From Gracilimonas sp031580945 (GTDB lineage Bacteria > Bacteroidota > Rhodothermia > Balneolales > Balneolaceae), in assembly GCA_031580945.1 (NCBI GenBank), contig JAVLBT010000162.1:1-6496 (forward strand): a stretch of DNA of 6,496 nt. The letters run 5' to 3'. Shown piece after piece: positions 3,868 through 6,496 of the stretch. Both the position numbers and the translations under genes were made by a program. The notes under the pieces are model-generated. The model was not told the DNA's origin. It did not search any database and saw nothing but the letters and a program-made list of their open reading frames with translations. Every line of letters begins with the position of its first letter. Position 1 is the stretch's first letter.

Positions 3868-6477
3868 TCATTTAATTAGCATAATCTTCTGTATTTTAAA
3901 TGTTGTAGCTTTAGTCCGGTCTCGTTCTAATGCGGCCCTGGCGATATATACCCCGCTGGCATATCCATCCAGATTAAATTTTTGATGATGTTCACCCTTT
4001 CTATAAACCTTAGCGGGTATTTTCTGTATTACCCTTCCAGTGATGTCAAATATCTCCCAGCTAATTTCAGCCTCCTCCAATAGAATAAATGGAATAGTAG
4101 TGACTGGGTTAAATGGATTGGGGTAATTATTGCTCAGTTCAAATCCGTTCGGGATATCGATACTCCACTCTTTTTCATCTCTGTAATTTCTTGCGCCATC
4201 TGAAGAGCTATAACTCGATATGAACTTATATTTCCCATCAACCATAATGGGAAACTGAAATATGAATTTACCCTCTCTTCCGGAAATAAAATCTCCTTTT
4301 TGGAAGCTTCCATTTGGCAGCTGAGCCACGACTTTGACCGAAGAAGAATCATATTCCGTTGGTGGTGTCATCGTTAAGCGCACCCCTTCAAAATCATACT
4401 TGATCTCATTTATTGAAGTAATAGTTTGTCGCAAGGTTTCCTTTTGTATCGCACTGACCTGCAGAGTTGGATTCCAGTTTTCCAAAGAATTGCCTCCTAT
4501 GCTTTTTTCTGACAATGAAACCCAATCTTCTTCATGATTTTTATACAATGAGACATTTCCCCCGCCCTGACTCATTCCTAATGCAACATGGTTTTCATCA
4601 TCAGCATCATTACCAAAAACAATAACCAATGTATCCTTAATCGCAGATAGCTGTTCATAAAACCCGGATAGGTCAAAACTTTCTCTTATTAGTTTACCAT
4701 GCTCACGTTCTGATGCCATCACAAAATTTTGAACTATTTCTTCCCTGGGCTCTCCATCAAAATAAGTGTGAATGGATACTTCAAAATCTCTTTCATTATC
4801 ACTTTGAATGCCTGTCCCCTCAATTTCGGATTTAAATAGAGTCCAAATACTAAAATCTCTAAACCAATATGAAGATTCAGAAGGTGGAACCAAGACCCCA
4901 ATTTTCTCTGATACTCCATTCAACATGAGGTAAGATGCGTTCCTATAAAATGCTTGAGGAGTTTCTAATCCAAAATCTTGAGTTATTACCGTTCCTGATT
5001 TAAGTCCATCTCCCAGCAAACTTATTTGGCTCCTGGAATCATATTGGGGACCAAGTTTAGTAATCAATACTTCAATTTCACCATATTCTGATTTATCAGC
5101 TCTTGCAGACACAAAAGCTCTATTACTATTAATAATGTGTATTTGATCACTGCCGGGATATTTAGAAACCGAACTCAGTCTTACCTGATTAGCAGAAGGT
5201 GTTCCAATGTTCAGATCAAGCTCTTTTGTTAACGGAAATTGGATAGGTAGATTTATAAAATAAGGCAGGGAATCTTTTGCTACTGCTGGTAGTCGATGAA
5301 ATTCGGTCTGAGGGTTCAATAACAATTTATTCCTCTGACTGTGTCTATAACCAAATCTCGAATCTAATTCTATATTGTTTAGGAGTAATGCCAACCCCCA
5401 GTTTTGAAAAATCTCTTCAAAAGTGAATGCAGAAATAGATTCAATAACCTCTTGATAGCCATTAATGCCCGTTCGAGGATTTTGGACAAAATACTTCAAA
5501 TTTTTAGTCCCCAGTTGTTCTATCAGGTAATGCATCCACAATGAAGCTCTGGAATAATCCGACAATGGATTTTTATGATCCCATTCTAATAATCCCCTTA
5601 TTGGACTTTCTTGAAAAGCAGATGGGCTTCTTGGTTCAAAGCCACATAAAATTTCTACCGCTTCAGAATAACCTTCATTTACAAATACAGATTCCACATC
5701 TTCCCCTTCGTACCCCGCGTGTATTAAATGCTGACTTTCATGGGCAAATGTAGAAACTGCTCGCTCTACATTTAAGTCCCCTTCGTGAATAAGAGTCGGA
5801 TAGATGTCTAGATAAATTAAATCTCTCTTGTTCGAGAATTCGTGATCATACAGATTAATGGGATCAAAAAAACCGGCGACAAAACTTCCAGTTTCAACAA
5901 AATTATCCTGAATATCGACAAGTAAAACGTCAAGGATTCCATCCCCATCTACATTCGGAAACTCCCCGACAAAGTCTTGCAATATTTCCATCACTCCGTT
6001 ATTGGGTTTAACCGAGTTTTCCCCAGTTGCTTTGAATAGCAACTTTTCAAATCCATTTAATATGTCAGACATAGCTTTAGATTGTGTAAGAGTATCATAA
6101 GCAGATGTCTGAAACCAAAGGTTAACCCCATTCTCTTTATATCCCAAAGTGGCTTCAATTTTATCCCAGGTAGTACCCGTTAAGACATTTCTCACATAAA
6201 AATACTCCTTATATCCAATTTGATAGTGCTCTCCTTGCTTTGATGAGCGAAGTATTTTTTTAAGATTAGAATATTTACTTGAAATAGATTTATAAGAAAT
6301 GTGGTCTATCAACTGAGAAGTATACCCAAGTTGTTTTAATCCATTCCTCTTGCTCTCACTCTTAATTAGTACAACCCCATCTTCATCAAGAGTAATTACC
6401 TGAGCTTTACAATTACTAAATGTTACAACAGCAATTAGAAAAGTCAGAGTCAAGATATTTTTTAACCAAAAAACCAT
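3868..6477 (-). CDS. Secreted zinc metallopeptidase (M30/hyicolysin-like gluzincin) with T9SS type A C-terminal sorting domain
   Basis: This 869-residue protein is probably an extracellular protease exported by Sec and then by the type IX system. Residues 1 to about 26 are a hydrophobic signal peptide (ending SNCKAQ). The catalytic domain spans about 90-400. It contains VDGDGILDVLLVDIQD (176-191), SFVAGFFDP (198-206), RDLIYLDIYPT (218-228), then the zinc motif HESQH (246-250; His246, His250, catalytic Glu247), followed 17 residues later by Glu268 in NEGYSE as probable third ligand. The block order resembles M30 (hyicolysin-like) peptidases, whose consensus is HEXXH plus NEGLSE. Residues about 400-775 are beta-rich, with a probable Ig/FN3-like module at 680-775. 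Residues 779-869 are the sorting tail: NNYPNPFNP, then a strand-rich region (WEIFDITGRVI, GVYIARA) and the terminal KIQKIMLIK. The start is set by the signal peptide; no Shine-Dalgarno sequence is visible, and only 19 bases of upstream sequence are present. No truncation or frameshift is seen. Confidence 0.88.
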   Translation of the reverse strand: MVFWLKNILTLTFLIAVVTFSNCKAQVITLDEDGVVLIKSESKRNGLKQLGYTSQLIDHISYKSISSKYSNLKKILRSSKQGEHYQIGYKEYFYVRNVLTGTTWDKIEATLGYKENGVNLWFQTSAYDTLTQSKAMSDILNGFEKLLFKATGENSVKPNNGVMEILQDFVGEFPNVDGDGILDVLLVDIQDNFVETGSFVAGFFDPINLYDHEFSNKRDLIYLDIYPTLIHEGDLNVERAVSTFAHESQHLIHAGYEGEDVESVFVNEGYSEAVEILCGFEPRSPSAFQESPIRGLLEWDHKNPLSDYSRASLWMHYLIEQLGTKNLKYFVQNPRTGINGYQEVIESISAFTFEEIFQNWGLALLLNNIELDSRFGYRHSQRNKLLLNPQTEFHRLPAVAKDSLPYFINLPIQFPLTKELDLNIGTPSANQVRLSSVSKYPGSDQIHIINSNRAFVSARADKSEYGEIEVLITKLGPQYDSRSQISLLGDGLKSGTVITQDFGLETPQAFYRNASYLMLNGVSEKIGVLVPPSESSYWFRDFSIWTLFKSEIEGTGIQSDNERDFEVSIHTYFDGEPREEIVQNFVMASEREHGKLIRESFDLSGFYEQLSAIKDTLVIVFGNDADDENHVALGMSQGGGNVSLYKNHEEDWVSLSEKSIGGNSLENWNPTLQVSAIQKETLRQTITSINEIKYDFEGVRLTMTPPTEYDSSSVKVVAQLPNGSFQKGDFISGREGKFIFQFPIMVDGKYKFISSYSSSDGARNYRDEKEWSIDIPNGFELSNNYPNPFNPVTTIPFILLEEAEISWEIFDITGRVIQKIPAKVYRKGEHHQKFNLDGYASGVYIARAALERDRTKATTFKIQKIMLIK

Positions 6478-6496
6478 TTAAAATAACTATTCTGAC

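Noticed and set aside
4134..4352. Minus-strand ORFs of 72 and 61 codons (also 4734-4919) inside the peptidase gene
   Set aside because: They are out-of-frame readings of the peptidase coding sequence, without ribosome sites or domain signals.
6400..6477. Lipoprotein signal (FSNC, Cys23) on the peptidase
   Set aside because: Asn before the Cys is a poor lipobox, and the protein carries a T9SS sorting tail, which fits a cleaved Sec signal peptide better.

Overview
The window suggests a moderately AT-rich member of the Bacteroidota or a relative such as Rhodothermia/Balneolota. The main evidence is the largest protein, which ends in a type IX secretion (T9SS) type A sorting domain with the variant NNYPNPFNPVTTI, a form I associate with Balneolales, Rhodothermales and Ignavibacteria more than with classical flavobacteria. 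Mostly SD-poor start sites and relaxed lipoprotein signal peptides fit this. The lineage is an inference from motifs; no RNA gene or other taxonomic marker is present.

All credible genes lie on the minus strand, so reading order runs from high to low coordinates. (1) 6477-3868: an 869-residue secreted gluzincin-type zinc metallopeptidase with a T9SS C-terminal tail. (2) 3867-3740: a 128-bp spacer holding three hairpins. (3) 3739-2816: a 307-residue predicted lipoprotein of unknown family. (4) 2806-1298: a 502-residue secreted alpha/beta-hydrolase (lipase/esterase), 9 bp after the lipoprotein and probably translated from the same transcript. (5) 1297-1250: a 48-bp spacer containing a GC-rich hairpin. 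(6) 1249-143: a 368-residue PQQ-type beta-propeller lipoprotein. (7) 137-1: the beginning of an ORF running off the left edge. Its protein closely matches the C-terminal catalytic Asp/His segment of the 502-residue hydrolase but has no room for the nucleophile half.

Every product carries an export signal (except the edge fragment, which shows none). The cluster therefore looks like a cell-envelope and secreted-hydrolase locus: an extracellular protease delivered by T9SS, a lipoprotein plus secreted lipase pair, and a surface or periplasmic propeller lipoprotein that could act as a scaffold. No direct evidence shows that they act together. The strongest unusual signal is the duplicated lipase 3' end separated from its parent by the propeller gene. 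It comes with a sharp internal shift in base composition in the propeller gene (hand count about 48% GC in 181-720 against about 33% in 721-1200), which suggests a mosaic, recombined right-hand end of the cluster. No CRISPR array, transposase, tRNA or rRNA was seen.
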